A DNA stretch of 27,060 nucleotides from JBFLVQ01 sp040758525 (GCA_040758525.1 JBFLVQ010000046.1:1-27060); one strand, 5' to 3'. Positions 8,094-16,558 are shown, numbered from the stretch's first letter. Numbers and translations are program-made. Notes: generated by a model from the sequence alone, not told the origin.

Positions 8094-8519
8094 ATGTCAA
8101 TCGACGCCGAGAAGAAGAGACCAAAGAGATTATTTCCGGTAATGTGCGGATTAATGATTGGTGCAATGCCAACTATGTTATGGCTGCCAATTATGAATGG
8201 ATTGATGCGGTGGTTGTTAGGTAATATCTATTTTCTGTTATTTTACCTCTTTATGAATTATCTACCATTGATAATTGGCAGCCTTATTGGCCGTATGATT
8301 GGTCTGCCGATCTTTGTTCCACTAGTATTTTGTCTTGCTTACTGGCTGTTTTTAGGAGCCTGTGTGGGCAATCCAGAGTATAAGAAACCAGCGCTCTTTT
8401 ACATATTTATTGCGCACATACTTGTCCCACTAGTACTGCTTCTTAATGTTATTAAGGGCAACAATAGCCTCGATTTTCTCTCTTATCAAATAATGGAGTT
8501 CGTAACCAATTTCCAATAG
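8094..8519 (+). CDS. Small hypothetical multi-pass membrane protein
   Basis: I do not recognise this 141-residue protein. A short basic N-terminus (MSIDAEKKRPKR) precedes three or four hydrophobic segments at about 13-35, 39-65, 68-90 and 100-120, suggesting an integral inner-membrane protein with the N-terminus inside. There are no obvious catalytic motifs. GAGGTG at 8083-8088 lies 5 bases before the ATG, which supports the start. The next gene begins 13 bases after its stop on the same strand, so the two are probably co-transcribed, but nothing links their functions. Confidence 0.72.
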   Translation: MSIDAEKKRPKRLFPVMCGLMIGAMPTMLWLPIMNGLMRWLLGNIYFLLFYLFMNYLPLIIGSLIGRMIGLPIFVPLVFCLAYWLFLGACVGNPEYKKPALFYIFIAHILVPLVLLLNVIKGNNSLDFLSYQIMEFVTNFQ

Positions 8520-8532
8520 CAACTACGCCTTT

Positions 8533-9399
8533 ATGCAAGAAGGTTTCATTAACGTTGCCGGTGGGAGAGTCTGGTATAAAAAAGTTGGTACTGGCAAGGA
8601 CGTACCGCTTTTGATAGCACATGGCGGACCTGGTATGCCGCATGACTATCTTGAGCCGCTGGTCGGTCTAGCAACAGAGCGTAGTGTTATTTTTTGGGAT
8701 CAGCTAGGTTGTGGCCGTTCAGATAGGCCAACCGACATCTCCCTCTGGAACTTACCCCGTTTTATCGATGAATTAAACATAGTCATTCAGGCGCTAGATT
8801 TAACCGAGCTAATTATTCTTGGTCACTCTTGGGGTACCATTCTAGCAGTAGAGTATGCATTGACTAATGCTCAAGGTCTACAAGGACTTATTCTCGCCAG
8901 CCCTTGTCTCAATCTGCGACGCTGGATGCAAGATGCTATATATTACCGAAGTAAACTTCTGATCAAAACTCAACAGGTACTTGAACGCAATGAAGCCGCT
9001 GGCACAACCGAATCAGCAGAATATCAAGAGGCAGTATTTGAATTTTATCGACGCCATGTTTGTCGTATGAACCCCTGGCCTGAGCCGGTTATGCGTGCGA
9101 TAGAAAATAGTAATGAAGTTATTTATGAAATACTCTGGGGACAAGCTGAATTTCTTGTAACTGGAGAGTTAGCCGATTATGACTGCACTGAGCGTTTGCC
9201 TCAAATAACGGTACCGGTACTGCTCACCGCTGGTCTATATGATGAGGCTACACCAGATGCTGTATTTACATACGCAAAACTTCTTTCTAATGCCTCTGTA
9301 GCTATTTTTGATAATAGTGCGCACCTGCCTCATCTGGAAGAAACCATAGATTATCTTAATGTTGTGCAAGAGTTTCTTAATAAGCTAAAAGCGACCTAA
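8533..9399 (+). CDS. Alpha/beta hydrolase, proline iminopeptidase-like
   Basis: This 288-residue cytoplasmic hydrolase has the layout of the prolyl aminopeptidase/tricorn-interacting factor F1 family: HGGPG at 30-34 (oxyanion region), DQLGCGRSD at 56-64, nucleophile elbow GHSWG with Ser99, the acid Asp237 in AGLYDEATPD, and His264 in NSAHLPHLEE. A cap domain lies at about 125-215. Family members release N-terminal proline, or act on other small amides and esters, so the exact substrate is not certain. No strong Shine-Dalgarno site precedes the ATG, which fits translation coupled to the membrane protein gene ending 13 bases upstream. Its last 4 bases overlap the 3' end of the convergent gene. 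Confidence 0.87.
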   Translation: MQEGFINVAGGRVWYKKVGTGKDVPLLIAHGGPGMPHDYLEPLVGLATERSVIFWDQLGCGRSDRPTDISLWNLPRFIDELNIVIQALDLTELIILGHSWGTILAVEYALTNAQGLQGLILASPCLNLRRWMQDAIYYRSKLLIKTQQVLERNEAAGTTESAEYQEAVFEFYRRHVCRMNPWPEPVMRAIENSNEVIYEILWGQAEFLVTGELADYDCTERLPQITVPVLLTAGLYDEATPDAVFTYAKLLSNASVAIFDNSAHLPHLEETIDYLNVVQEFLNKLKAT

Positions 9400-9875
9400 G
9401 AACGATCTTGCTTACTTGCCAAAGGGAGTGAGCCGATCATCAATCCTATTAATAATCCGGCCAATAAGACTCGACTACGAAATAGCCAAAGATAGGTTAA
9501 TGCCAGCTCCATACCGCCTTCCTTTACTAACCTGATAAGCAATTCAGCTAGTGCACGAGAGATAATTCCCACAACTAATCCAACCAGGCTACGCATCAGT
9601 CTGCCTGGTATTCTCCCTGTTGCCAATCCCACAGACAGGCCCGCTATTAGACCGCCTAATCCACCCAAATAAGCGATTGTGTAAAAGATTGGGCTGATAA
9701 AGCGCATTATGCTATCAACCTGGTTAAATATTCCGCCCGTATTAAAAGCGAAACGGCCAATATAAAAGACTACCTCAGCAATTACTCCAGTGATTCCGCC
9801 CACTATCACACTTGTCGGTGTCCTACCAATTGTATCAATCAACTTCTGATCTAGGCTTTTAGCACCTTTAGTCAT
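9396..9875 (-). CDS. Hypothetical glycine-rich membrane protein
   Basis: This protein is not recognised. The frame opens at a GTG at 9887, but the ATG at 9875 is preferred because GGAG sits 6 bases before it; this gives 159 residues. After a polar N-terminus it has hydrophobic stretches at about 24-42, 58-86, 95-112 and 125-150, with repeated small-residue packing motifs (VGGITG, LGGLGGLIAGLSVG, LLIGLMIG), suggesting an integral membrane protein with tightly packed helices. It is a single gene, divergent from the P450 and convergent with the hydrolase. Its TAG stop shares bases with the hydrolase TAA, so there is no room for a terminator between them. Confidence 0.7.
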   Translation of the reverse strand: MTKGAKSLDQKLIDTIGRTPTSVIVGGITGVIAEVVFYIGRFAFNTGGIFNQVDSIMRFISPIFYTIAYLGGLGGLIAGLSVGLATGRIPGRLMRSLVGLVVGIISRALAELLIRLVKEGGMELALTYLWLFRSRVLLAGLLIGLMIGSLPLASKQDRS

Positions 9876-10016
9876 AACTGTCTCCACATTCTTGTAACTA
9901 AATTAAGCCGTCGTGAGGATAAAACTGTACCATTAACAGAATCGAGTATAAACTAATTGTCATGAAGATGAGATAATACTATTCAATTAATCCGATCCAG
10001 GAAGGGTTTAACATAT

Positions 10017-11390
10017 ATGGTTATGGCGAACAAGCAGGTAGGGGCAATAGACGCAAGGCTGGCACCGGGTCCACAGGGTAATTACTTTCTTGGCTCTCTC
10101 CCAGAATTAAAGCGAAAAGGACCATTAAAATTGTACCTTGAAGGTTGGCAAAAGTATGGAGATATTGTGCGTTTTAGAATGGGCCCACTAGTACAGCATC
10201 TGATCGTACGGCCAGAACATGTACGACAGGTTTTGGTATCAAACAAAGAGAACTATTGTAAGGGAATAGGCTACTCAAAAGTAAAACTGCTACTAGGTAC
10301 AGGACTATTTGTCAGTGAAGGTACACTATGGCGTCAACAAAGACGTCTAATGCAACCACCTTTCACTGCTAAGGCTGTACCTCAGTTTGCTGAAGCAATA
10401 ACTGCTTCTACACAACAACTGCTACAACGTTGGCACCATTATGCAGAAAAAGGCGAATCGATCGGCCTTAATCAGGAGATGATGAGATTAGCAATGAATA
10501 TCATTGCACGAGTGATGTTCAGTATTGATGTTGATAGCAGTGCTATCGCCGTAGGTAGAGCCATTACCGAAGCGCTGGCATTTATCAGCGCACGGCCTAC
10601 TACAATCTTTGATGTCCCTCTCTTTATTCCTACCACCAAGAACCGACGCTTCAAAGCGGCATTACGTATACTTGATCAGTTTTTAACAGAAACGATCGAA
10701 CATCACCGTAAAGACCAACATCGTGATCTACTCTCGCTGCTGCTCAGCGCACGTGATGAAGAGAGAGGACAAACAATGACAGAAGAGCAGCTACGTTATG
10801 AGATAATGACTATATTTCTGGCTGGACATGAAACTACCGCACAAGCACTTACCTGGGCTTGGTATCTGCTCTCTTGCCATCCTGAATCAGAAAATAGACT
10901 ACATACAGAATTGGATACTAATGTAAGCGGACGTGATGTAACCGTTGCTGATCTACCCTCAATTCCTTACACTCGTATGGTAATGGAGGAGACTATGCGT
11001 CTTTATCCTCCTGTATGGATCTTTCCTAGAGATGCTGTCGCTGATGAAGAGATCGGTGGTTACCATATACCGAAAGGATCTATGGTGCTACTTTGCCAAT
11101 ACATCACACATCGTCATCCAGAATTCTGGAAAGATCCAGAGATTTTTGAACCAATGCGCTTTCAAGCAGAGCTCTCTAAGGATCGCCCTGATCAAGCCTA
11201 TTATCCTTTTGGAGCTGGAACACGTACCTGTTTAGGTAACCACTTTGCAATGCTGGAAAGTCAACTAGTGCTTGCCACCATTGCGCAACATTATCGGTTA
11301 TCTATGCTCCCTGGACAGCAAGTGCAGCCCAAAGTCGTAGGTACATTACGTCCAGCACAAGAGATACGAATGATGTTACATACTAGGTAA
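10017..11390 (+). CDS. Cytochrome P450
   Basis: This 457-residue soluble (no N-terminal membrane anchor) P450 carries all the family marks: the I-helix oxygen-activation motif AGHETT at 269-274, the ExxR pair E325/R328, a PERF-like FEPMRF at 377-382, and the heme loop FGAGTRTCLG with axial Cys405. Helix C WRQQRR at 105-110 is also typical. Overall it resembles bacterial P450s of the CYP102/CYP110-like group, which often hydroxylate fatty acids or terpenoids; the substrate is unknown. No ferredoxin or reductase partner is nearby, so electrons must come from elsewhere. The start at 10017 follows AGGAAGG at 9999-10005; a second in-frame ATG lies 6 bases on. The gene is convergent with valS. Confidence 0.95.
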   Translation: MVMANKQVGAIDARLAPGPQGNYFLGSLPELKRKGPLKLYLEGWQKYGDIVRFRMGPLVQHLIVRPEHVRQVLVSNKENYCKGIGYSKVKLLLGTGLFVSEGTLWRQQRRLMQPPFTAKAVPQFAEAITASTQQLLQRWHHYAEKGESIGLNQEMMRLAMNIIARVMFSIDVDSSAIAVGRAITEALAFISARPTTIFDVPLFIPTTKNRRFKAALRILDQFLTETIEHHRKDQHRDLLSLLLSARDEERGQTMTEEQLRYEIMTIFLAGHETTAQALTWAWYLLSCHPESENRLHTELDTNVSGRDVTVADLPSIPYTRMVMEETMRLYPPVWIFPRDAVADEEIGGYHIPKGSMVLLCQYITHRHPEFWKDPEIFEPMRFQAELSKDRPDQAYYPFGAGTRTCLGNHFAMLESQLVLATIAQHYRLSMLPGQQVQPKVVGTLRPAQEIRMMLHTR

Positions 11391-11403
11391 ACAATCGCTA
11401 ATC

Positions 11404-14046
11404 TTACTCGTCGATACTAGCAAATTTAATATCGAGTATGACAAAAGTATTGTTCTCCTGTAGATCATCTTCGTTAATCTGATAGTTGAGCGCTCGTGCA
11501 GCAGCCATTACATCGCTTGCTACGCTCTTGAGCCTATCTACTGTTAAGCGATTGGCAGAAATTGTCAAATGCTCTACTTCACGACCAATCGAGACATCAG
11601 ATTCGCTCTTACGTTTGTTAATACTATCCCAACAAGCTACTGCAGTAGTGAAAACTTCGGTATCTAGGGGAGCTTCGATATTTTCAAAATCGGCAGCGCT
11701 AGGCCAGGGAGCAGAATGTATACTGCGATGTCCAGTCTCGTTAGCAAATATCCAGGACCAGACCTCTTCTGTGATATATGGCAGAAATGGCGCAAAGAGC
11801 CGCAATAATATATTCAATCCCAACCGTAATGTCATTATTGCCGAGCCAGACCCAGCCCTATTCTCGCTATCGCGAGCACGCAACTTTACCAATTCCAGAT
11901 AACTATCAGTGAGACTATTCCAGAAAAACCGCTCTGTTTCGTAAAGCGCTCCCGCATAATCGAACTTTTCCAAAGCATCGCTAGCCTCAGCGACTAATAG
12001 TTGTAACCTAGCTAGAAAAGCTCGATCCAACTGATAACTGATTGGCTCTGCATAACCAACCTGCGAGAGTACAAATTTGCTGGCATTGTAGATCTTAGTT
12101 ACCAGCCGCCGACCGATCTTGAAGACTTTCTCGTCGAAAGCGGTATCTGTGCCTAGGCGAGCATTCCCTGCCCAGTAACGAACTGAATCGGCGCCATACT
12201 CTTCGATCAGATGCATAGGTGTCACAACATTACCACGACTCTTTGACATCTTTTTGCGATCTGGATCGAGTATCCAACCAGAAATTAGCGCATTCTTCCA
12301 GGGCTCCTGATTCTCATGTAGTAACGCTTTAACAATAGTGTAAAAAGCCCAGGTACGTATAATTTCGTGACTCTGTGGGCGAACATCCATAGGAAAGAGC
12401 TTACTATGCCGCACAGGATCAAGTAGCCAGTGAGAACCAATCTGAGGCGACATAGAACTGGTGAACCAAGTATCAAAGACATCTGGCTCACCAGTAAATC
12501 CGTTCGGTTTGTCACGCTGCGATTCCTCAAAACCAGGTGGCGCTATGTTCATGGGATCTATTGGCAGACTCTTATCATCTGCCAAAATAGGATTGTCCAT
12601 ATCAGGGTTGCCAACTTCATCTAAGCGATACCATACAGGAAAAGAGACCCCAAAATATCTTTGCCTACTAATACACCAATCGAGTTGTAGATTTTCAGTC
12701 CAATTACGATAACGAGAGCGCATAAAATCGGGCCACCAATCGATCTTGTTACCCAAAGCAATAAGTTGTTCTTTCTTGTCTAGCAATCGTACAAACCATT
12801 GTCGAGTTGTGATAAATTCGAGTGGCTTGTCACCTTTCTCAAAGAACTTAACAGAGTGCTCAATCGGTTTGGGCTCTGCTACTAGTATAGACTCACCGCT
12901 TGTGTTATTGCGTAGCATTTCAGCAATCAGCTTTTGTGCGGTTTTTACGGTCTTTCCTGTCAATTGTTGGTAGTATCTATTGGCAGATTCACTGTCTAGA
13001 CTCTGCCAACCTTCACTACCAAAAGTGATTGGCAACAGACGACCATCGCGACCAATGATCTGACGTAAAACCAGCCCACGTTCGCGCCACCAAGCTATAT
13101 CGGTAGCATCACCAAAAGTGCAGACCATCAGTATGCCAGTACCTTTTTCAGGATCAACCAGTTCACTAGCAAAGATCGGCACCGGTACTTGGAAAAGTGG
13201 TGTGATCGCGCGTTTACCAAAAAGCTGTTGATATCTATCATCATTTGGATGCGCAGTAATACCAACACAAGCAGGCAATAGCTCTGGTCGAGTAGTGGCA
13301 ATAACAAAACCCTGGTCAGTATTTTCTATACCAAACCTTATATGGAAGAAGTGCCCGGAAAGTTTACGATCTTCCACTTCAGCCTGTGCCACTGCAGTTT
13401 GGAAATCAACATCCCACATAGTGGGAGCTTCTCTACTGTAGACATGTCCTTTATGGTATAGATCTAGAAAGCTCAATTGGGCAATACGCCGACTCATATC
13501 ATCTATTGTCGAATATTCCTGCTGCCAATCGACGGAAAGTCCTGCACGTCGCCAAAGCGCTTTGAATGCGATCTCATCCTCATGTGTTAATTGTAAACAT
13601 AGTTCAATAAAATTTGGTCTGGAAACTATCCTGGGTGGCTGTTTCAACTCTTCTGCAGTAGCAGCAGTCAATGTTAAACCAGGTTGATAGTGGGTATGCG
13701 GATCACAACGTACCTGAAAATAGTTCTGTACACGCCTCTCTGTCGGTAGTCCATTATCATCCCAACCCATAGGATAAAAAATATTGCGCCCCAGCATACG
13801 TTGGTAACGTACCACAACATCCGTCTGGGTATAACTAAACACATGACCTATATGCAAAGAACCAGAAACAGTGGGCGGTGGTGTATCTACAACAAAAGTC
13901 TCTTCCCGTGACTTTGATTCGTCATAACGATAGATTCCCCACTCCTCCCATTGGCGATCCCATTGAAGCTCTAAGCGCGTAGCTTCAAAATGTTTGGGAA
14001 GCGTATCTGTATTGATTGTAGTCAATCTCCTCTGATCTTCTTGCAT
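11404..14046 (-). CDS. valS: Valyl-tRNA synthetase, type 2 (archaeal/Rickettsia-like)
   Basis: This 880-residue class Ia synthetase attaches valine to tRNA-Val in the cytoplasm. The HIGH motif is at 65-68 in DTPPPTVSGSLHIGH, and KMSKS is at 599-603. The CP1 editing domain, which hydrolyses mischarged Thr-tRNA, is visible around 230-400 with TTRPEL at 251-256 and GTGILMVCTFGDATD at 302-316. The block FYPMGWDDNGLPTERR (90-105) separates it from the common bacterial form, which has a GTDHAG-type sequence there, and places it with the type 2 enzymes of archaea, Rickettsia and some actinobacteria. The long C-terminal coiled coil of the common form is absent. GAGGAT lies 7 bases before the ATG. This is the only valS in the window. 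Confidence 0.96.
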   Translation of the reverse strand: MQEDQRRLTTINTDTLPKHFEATRLELQWDRQWEEWGIYRYDESKSREETFVVDTPPPTVSGSLHIGHVFSYTQTDVVVRYQRMLGRNIFYPMGWDDNGLPTERRVQNYFQVRCDPHTHYQPGLTLTAATAEELKQPPRIVSRPNFIELCLQLTHEDEIAFKALWRRAGLSVDWQQEYSTIDDMSRRIAQLSFLDLYHKGHVYSREAPTMWDVDFQTAVAQAEVEDRKLSGHFFHIRFGIENTDQGFVIATTRPELLPACVGITAHPNDDRYQQLFGKRAITPLFQVPVPIFASELVDPEKGTGILMVCTFGDATDIAWWRERGLVLRQIIGRDGRLLPITFGSEGWQSLDSESANRYYQQLTGKTVKTAQKLIAEMLRNNTSGESILVAEPKPIEHSVKFFEKGDKPLEFITTRQWFVRLLDKKEQLIALGNKIDWWPDFMRSRYRNWTENLQLDWCISRQRYFGVSFPVWYRLDEVGNPDMDNPILADDKSLPIDPMNIAPPGFEESQRDKPNGFTGEPDVFDTWFTSSMSPQIGSHWLLDPVRHSKLFPMDVRPQSHEIIRTWAFYTIVKALLHENQEPWKNALISGWILDPDRKKMSKSRGNVVTPMHLIEEYGADSVRYWAGNARLGTDTAFDEKVFKIGRRLVTKIYNASKFVLSQVGYAEPISYQLDRAFLARLQLLVAEASDALEKFDYAGALYETERFFWNSLTDSYLELVKLRARDSENRAGSGSAIMTLRLGLNILLRLFAPFLPYITEEVWSWIFANETGHRSIHSAPWPSAADFENIEAPLDTEVFTTAVACWDSINKRKSESDVSIGREVEHLTISANRLTVDRLKSVASDVMAAARALNYQINEDDLQENNTFVILDIKFASIDE

Positions 14047-14060
14047 TCAATAGATCCTCA

Positions 14061-14094
14061 CGGCAAATATTGTTTATTGCCGACTATTATGCCA
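14061..14094 (-). promoter_or_regulatory. valS leader: extended -10 element and inverted repeat
   Basis: On the minus strand TGGCATAAT (14086-14094) looks like an extended -10 with no good -35. The inverted repeat CGGCAA-N10-TTGCCG (14061-14082) lies just downstream, at the expected transcript start and immediately before the ribosome binding site. It could be an operator or a 5'-end hairpin; no T-box features are visible. Confidence 0.35.
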
Positions 14095-14127
14095 TAGAGA
14101 CTCTTTTATCCTTCTATAAATTACCTA

Positions 14128-14157
14128 TTGACTTTTTATTATAAAGTACTTTATATT
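14128..14157 (+). promoter_or_regulatory. Candidate sigma70 promoter of the radical SAM gene
   Basis: TTGACT (14128-14133) and TATATT (14152-14157) are 18 bp apart, each 5 of 6 to consensus, in an AT-rich stretch. The ATG is 25 bases further on, with GGAGGT at 14172-14177. Confidence 0.6.
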
Positions 14158-14182
14158 TCAGATTACTTAATGGAGGTAAGAT

Positions 14183-15733
14183 ATGTATAGCAAGATATTC
14201 GAGGATCTTTTTACCTACAGACCAAAGAGAAGGCATTGGGATGCAATGAAAGTAGCGCCAGAGTTGCCACCAGTGCGACCGGGAAATCAGCAACCCTACA
14301 CAATCTTACTAATCAATCCTTTTTACCCTAAAGATGAGCATGCCAGTTATGGCAAACATGTATTAACACCCTCACTCTCTTTAACGAGTCTAGCAGGAGT
14401 AACTCCAAAAGAATGGAGAGTAAGTTTTTGGGATGAGAATCTGTTACAAGGGCCTCCTCCGATTGAGCCATTACCACAGGTGGTTGGTATTACTGTACAT
14501 CTTACCTTTGCCCAGCGTGCCTACCAACTATCTGACTGGTATAGAGCGCATGGCAGTACAGTAATTTTAGGCGGTCTACATACGCTCTCCTGTCCTGATG
14601 AGGTTGCGGCTCATGCTGATGCGATTGCAATTGGCAATGGTGTACCGCTATGGCCAGAGATTTTGCGGGATATTGAGAAGAACCGGCTTAAACCTCGCTA
14701 TTATGCTGAATATACTAATTACGCAGCAGATCCGGCACCCAATCGTACTATTCTACCCTCTTGGGGTTTCCTTACAAATGCCAGTCTTATTGCTACACAG
14801 GGTTGTCACAATCGTTGTGATTTCTGTTACCTTGCTACTGGAGATATGCGCATACGTTATCAGATGCGTAAGGTAGAACAGGTGGCCGAAGAGTTTCGTG
14901 CTACTGGTGCGCCATATGGGGTATTTATTGACAATAATCTTGGTTCTAGCCGCAGTTATTTGCGTCAGCTTTGTCGAGCACTAGCAGAGCTTAAAAAGAT
15001 CTGGAGTGCTGCCGTTACTTTAGATATCACTGATGAGCCATCATTAGTACGTGAGATGGCGTTGGCTGGCTGTACAGGAGTTTTTGTAGGTTTTGAGACA
15101 TTGAATGATGAGAATCTACAAGCAGCCGGCAAACATAGTCCTAAAGCTGAAGATTATGCTCGTCGTGTAGAGATATTCCATCGTAATGGTATTCAAGTTA
15201 ATGGCAGTTTTGTCGTCGGCTTTGACGCAGACAGACCAGATGTATTTGAACGTACAGTAGCTTGGGTAGAGAAACAACGCCTGGAATGTGCCACCTTCCA
15301 TATTATGACTCCCTATCCAAATACACCGTTGTTTAGACGGCTAGAACAGGAAGGGCGTATACTGCATCGTGATTGGAATCTCTATGATACTGCACATGCT
15401 GTCTTCCAGCCCAAACATATGAGTCCGCAAGAATTGGAAGCAGGTTATGCCTGGATGTATAAAAACCTCTTCTCTTTACGCTCTATATGGGCACGTAGAC
15501 CTACACAACAGGCTGCTGTTCTTCCTTATTTAGCAATGTCGCTGCTCTACAAACGTGCTAATCCATTATGGGAATTTCTTATTAAACATCGTTTGATTCA
15601 TACAGTCTGGAGTCCATTAGTAGAGATCACACGTCTGCGGCATGTACGTTTTCGTAGTAAACTGGCAGCACAACAAGAAGAAGAGGGGTTTGTCGAGAAG
15701 GCTTTTCCCCATACGATAAGACCAGGAGTATGA
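14183..15733 (+). CDS. B12-binding-domain radical SAM protein
   Basis: This 516-residue protein has an N-terminal cobalamin-binding-like Rossmann domain (about 38-175; ILLINPFYP at 41-49, VILGGLHTLSCPDE at 127-140) followed by a radical SAM barrel (about 198-420). The 4Fe-4S cluster motif CHNRCDFC gives C208, C212 and C215. A C-terminal region of about 100 residues (PYPNTPLFRRLEQEGRIL, then LPYLAMSLLYKR) is typical of a widespread family of unassigned B12 radical SAM proteins. Such enzymes usually methylate unactivated carbons or phosphinates; no substrate can be read from the sequence. The classic DxHxxG cobalamin motif is not seen, as in many of these enzymes. It is divergent from valS and probably monocistronic. 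The start is supported by GGAGGT 5 bases upstream. Confidence 0.9.
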   Translation: MYSKIFEDLFTYRPKRRHWDAMKVAPELPPVRPGNQQPYTILLINPFYPKDEHASYGKHVLTPSLSLTSLAGVTPKEWRVSFWDENLLQGPPPIEPLPQVVGITVHLTFAQRAYQLSDWYRAHGSTVILGGLHTLSCPDEVAAHADAIAIGNGVPLWPEILRDIEKNRLKPRYYAEYTNYAADPAPNRTILPSWGFLTNASLIATQGCHNRCDFCYLATGDMRIRYQMRKVEQVAEEFRATGAPYGVFIDNNLGSSRSYLRQLCRALAELKKIWSAAVTLDITDEPSLVREMALAGCTGVFVGFETLNDENLQAAGKHSPKAEDYARRVEIFHRNGIQVNGSFVVGFDADRPDVFERTVAWVEKQRLECATFHIMTPYPNTPLFRRLEQEGRILHRDWNLYDTAHAVFQPKHMSPQELEAGYAWMYKNLFSLRSIWARRPTQQAAVLPYLAMSLLYKRANPLWEFLIKHRLIHTVWSPLVEITRLRHVRFRSKLAAQQEEEGFVEKAFPHTIRPGV

Positions 15734-15745
15734 TCTATTGGCCAA

Positions 15746-15985
15746 CTAACCTTTATGTACAGCACTGAGTGGTAGACCACTGTCGAGTTCGACGCGGTCA
15801 TCTTCATCCCAAGGTGCAGGACAATCGACAGGCAATGCAGTAAAGTTGCCACGACGATCACGTGTGCGACAACGATCTGCGGAAAGGCAACAGATGAACT
15901 CACCATCTTCAGTATATTTCCAAGTCACCATCTGCGGTGGTTTGATCACTTGGCAGACAGTGGCTTGTAGCTTGGTGTTAGACAT
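15746..15985 (-). CDS. Small cysteine-rich hypothetical protein
   Basis: This 79-residue ORF is not recognised. It is hydrophilic, with five cysteines (C11, C32, C33, C39, C55), two tryptophans and an acidic patch (PWDEDDRVELD at 58-68); there is no signal peptide or membrane segment. It lies 24 bases downstream of the DUF2760 gene on the same strand, so the two may form an operon, and it ends 12 bases from the convergent radical SAM gene. No clear Shine-Dalgarno site precedes its ATG. The composition (Trp, Cys pairs, Asp/Glu/Pro) looks like a real small metal-binding or redox protein, but it could be a chance frame. A competing frame over the same DNA runs back into the radical SAM gene and looks worse. 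Confidence 0.55.
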   Translation of the reverse strand: MSNTKLQATVCQVIKPPQMVTWKYTEDGEFICCLSADRCRTRDRRGNFTALPVDCPAPWDEDDRVELDSGLPLSAVHKG

Positions 15986-16009
15986 ATAACTAAATACTTG
16001 TAAAACTCT

Positions 16010-16558
16010 TTAAGGTATTTCCACTTCCGCAGGCGCAACAATAAGGCGATTTTCCGGCAAGGCCGGCAATTCTACTTTACTAGCACGCCAACCATGATGA
16101 CGCAATGTGCCTTTCAGTGGTGGTTTGCCAGTGACATTTCCTATCAATTTGATATTAGCAGGATCAAAACCATCTGGCACTGTTACGGTCTCGCCTTCCG
16201 GCGAGCTGATAATTGGCTCAAGTTGTATATAACGATCAAGCACCTGTTGGCAACTCTCGTGCAGGCTACGTACAGCAGCGCCTACTTGTGCATCCTGATA
16301 AGGTCTAATGTCTTCACGTAGGAAATCTATTAAGCGAGCATCACGCTGAAAGAGTGATAGTAACTGTATGGCACGTGCTTGCGCCTCCTCTTCACGTTCA
16401 CGTGCCTCTTGCTCTTTACTTTTCGTAGGCGCGATTTCGCGCTTCTCTTCACTAGGCAATTGGGCAGGACGTAGATTGAGCTGTGTTAATAGTTCGTTAC
16501 TCAATGTACCGGTAGTCAAGATGGCAAAAAAAGATTTGATCGCTAAGCCAATTCGCAT
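16010..16558 (-). CDS. DUF2760 domain-containing protein
   Basis: This 182-residue protein matches my recollection of DUF2760. It has a variable N-terminal part with a Glu/Arg-rich helix (about 37-62), then the conserved body: AIQLLSLFQRDARLIDFLRED at 63-83, QVGAAVRSLHESC at 91-103, VTVPDGFDPANIKL at 125-138, and GTLRHHGWRA at 150-159, ending in LIVAPAEVEIP. The function is unknown. In other bacteria I recall DUF2760 genes beside Hsp70/DnaK-like genes; no chaperone gene lies in this window. The first 20 residues are mildly hydrophobic but are not a convincing signal peptide. GAGG lies 9 bases before the ATG. The small Cys-rich ORF follows 24 bases downstream. Confidence 0.85.
   Translation of the reverse strand: MRIGLAIKSFFAILTTGTLSNELLTQLNLRPAQLPSEEKREIAPTKSKEQEAREREEEAQARAIQLLSLFQRDARLIDFLREDIRPYQDAQVGAAVRSLHESCQQVLDRYIQLEPIISSPEGETVTVPDGFDPANIKLIGNVTGKPPLKGTLRHHGWRASKVELPALPENRLIVAPAEVEIP

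Noticed and set aside
8012..8224. 70-residue ORF overlapping the start of the 141-residue membrane protein
   Set aside because: Out of frame with a gene that has a good ribosome binding site and coherent membrane segments; the ORF has no recognisable content.
9876..9887. GTG at 9887 as the start of the small membrane protein
   Set aside because: GGAG within this stretch is well placed for the ATG at 9875, which fits better.
14047..14182. T-box riboswitch upstream of valS
   Set aside because: The leader is too short and lacks the T-box core and specifier structure; only a small inverted repeat is present.
15598..15906. 102-residue minus-strand ORF at the end of the radical SAM gene
   Set aside because: It lies largely antisense to a confident gene and overlaps the more plausible Cys-rich ORF in another frame.
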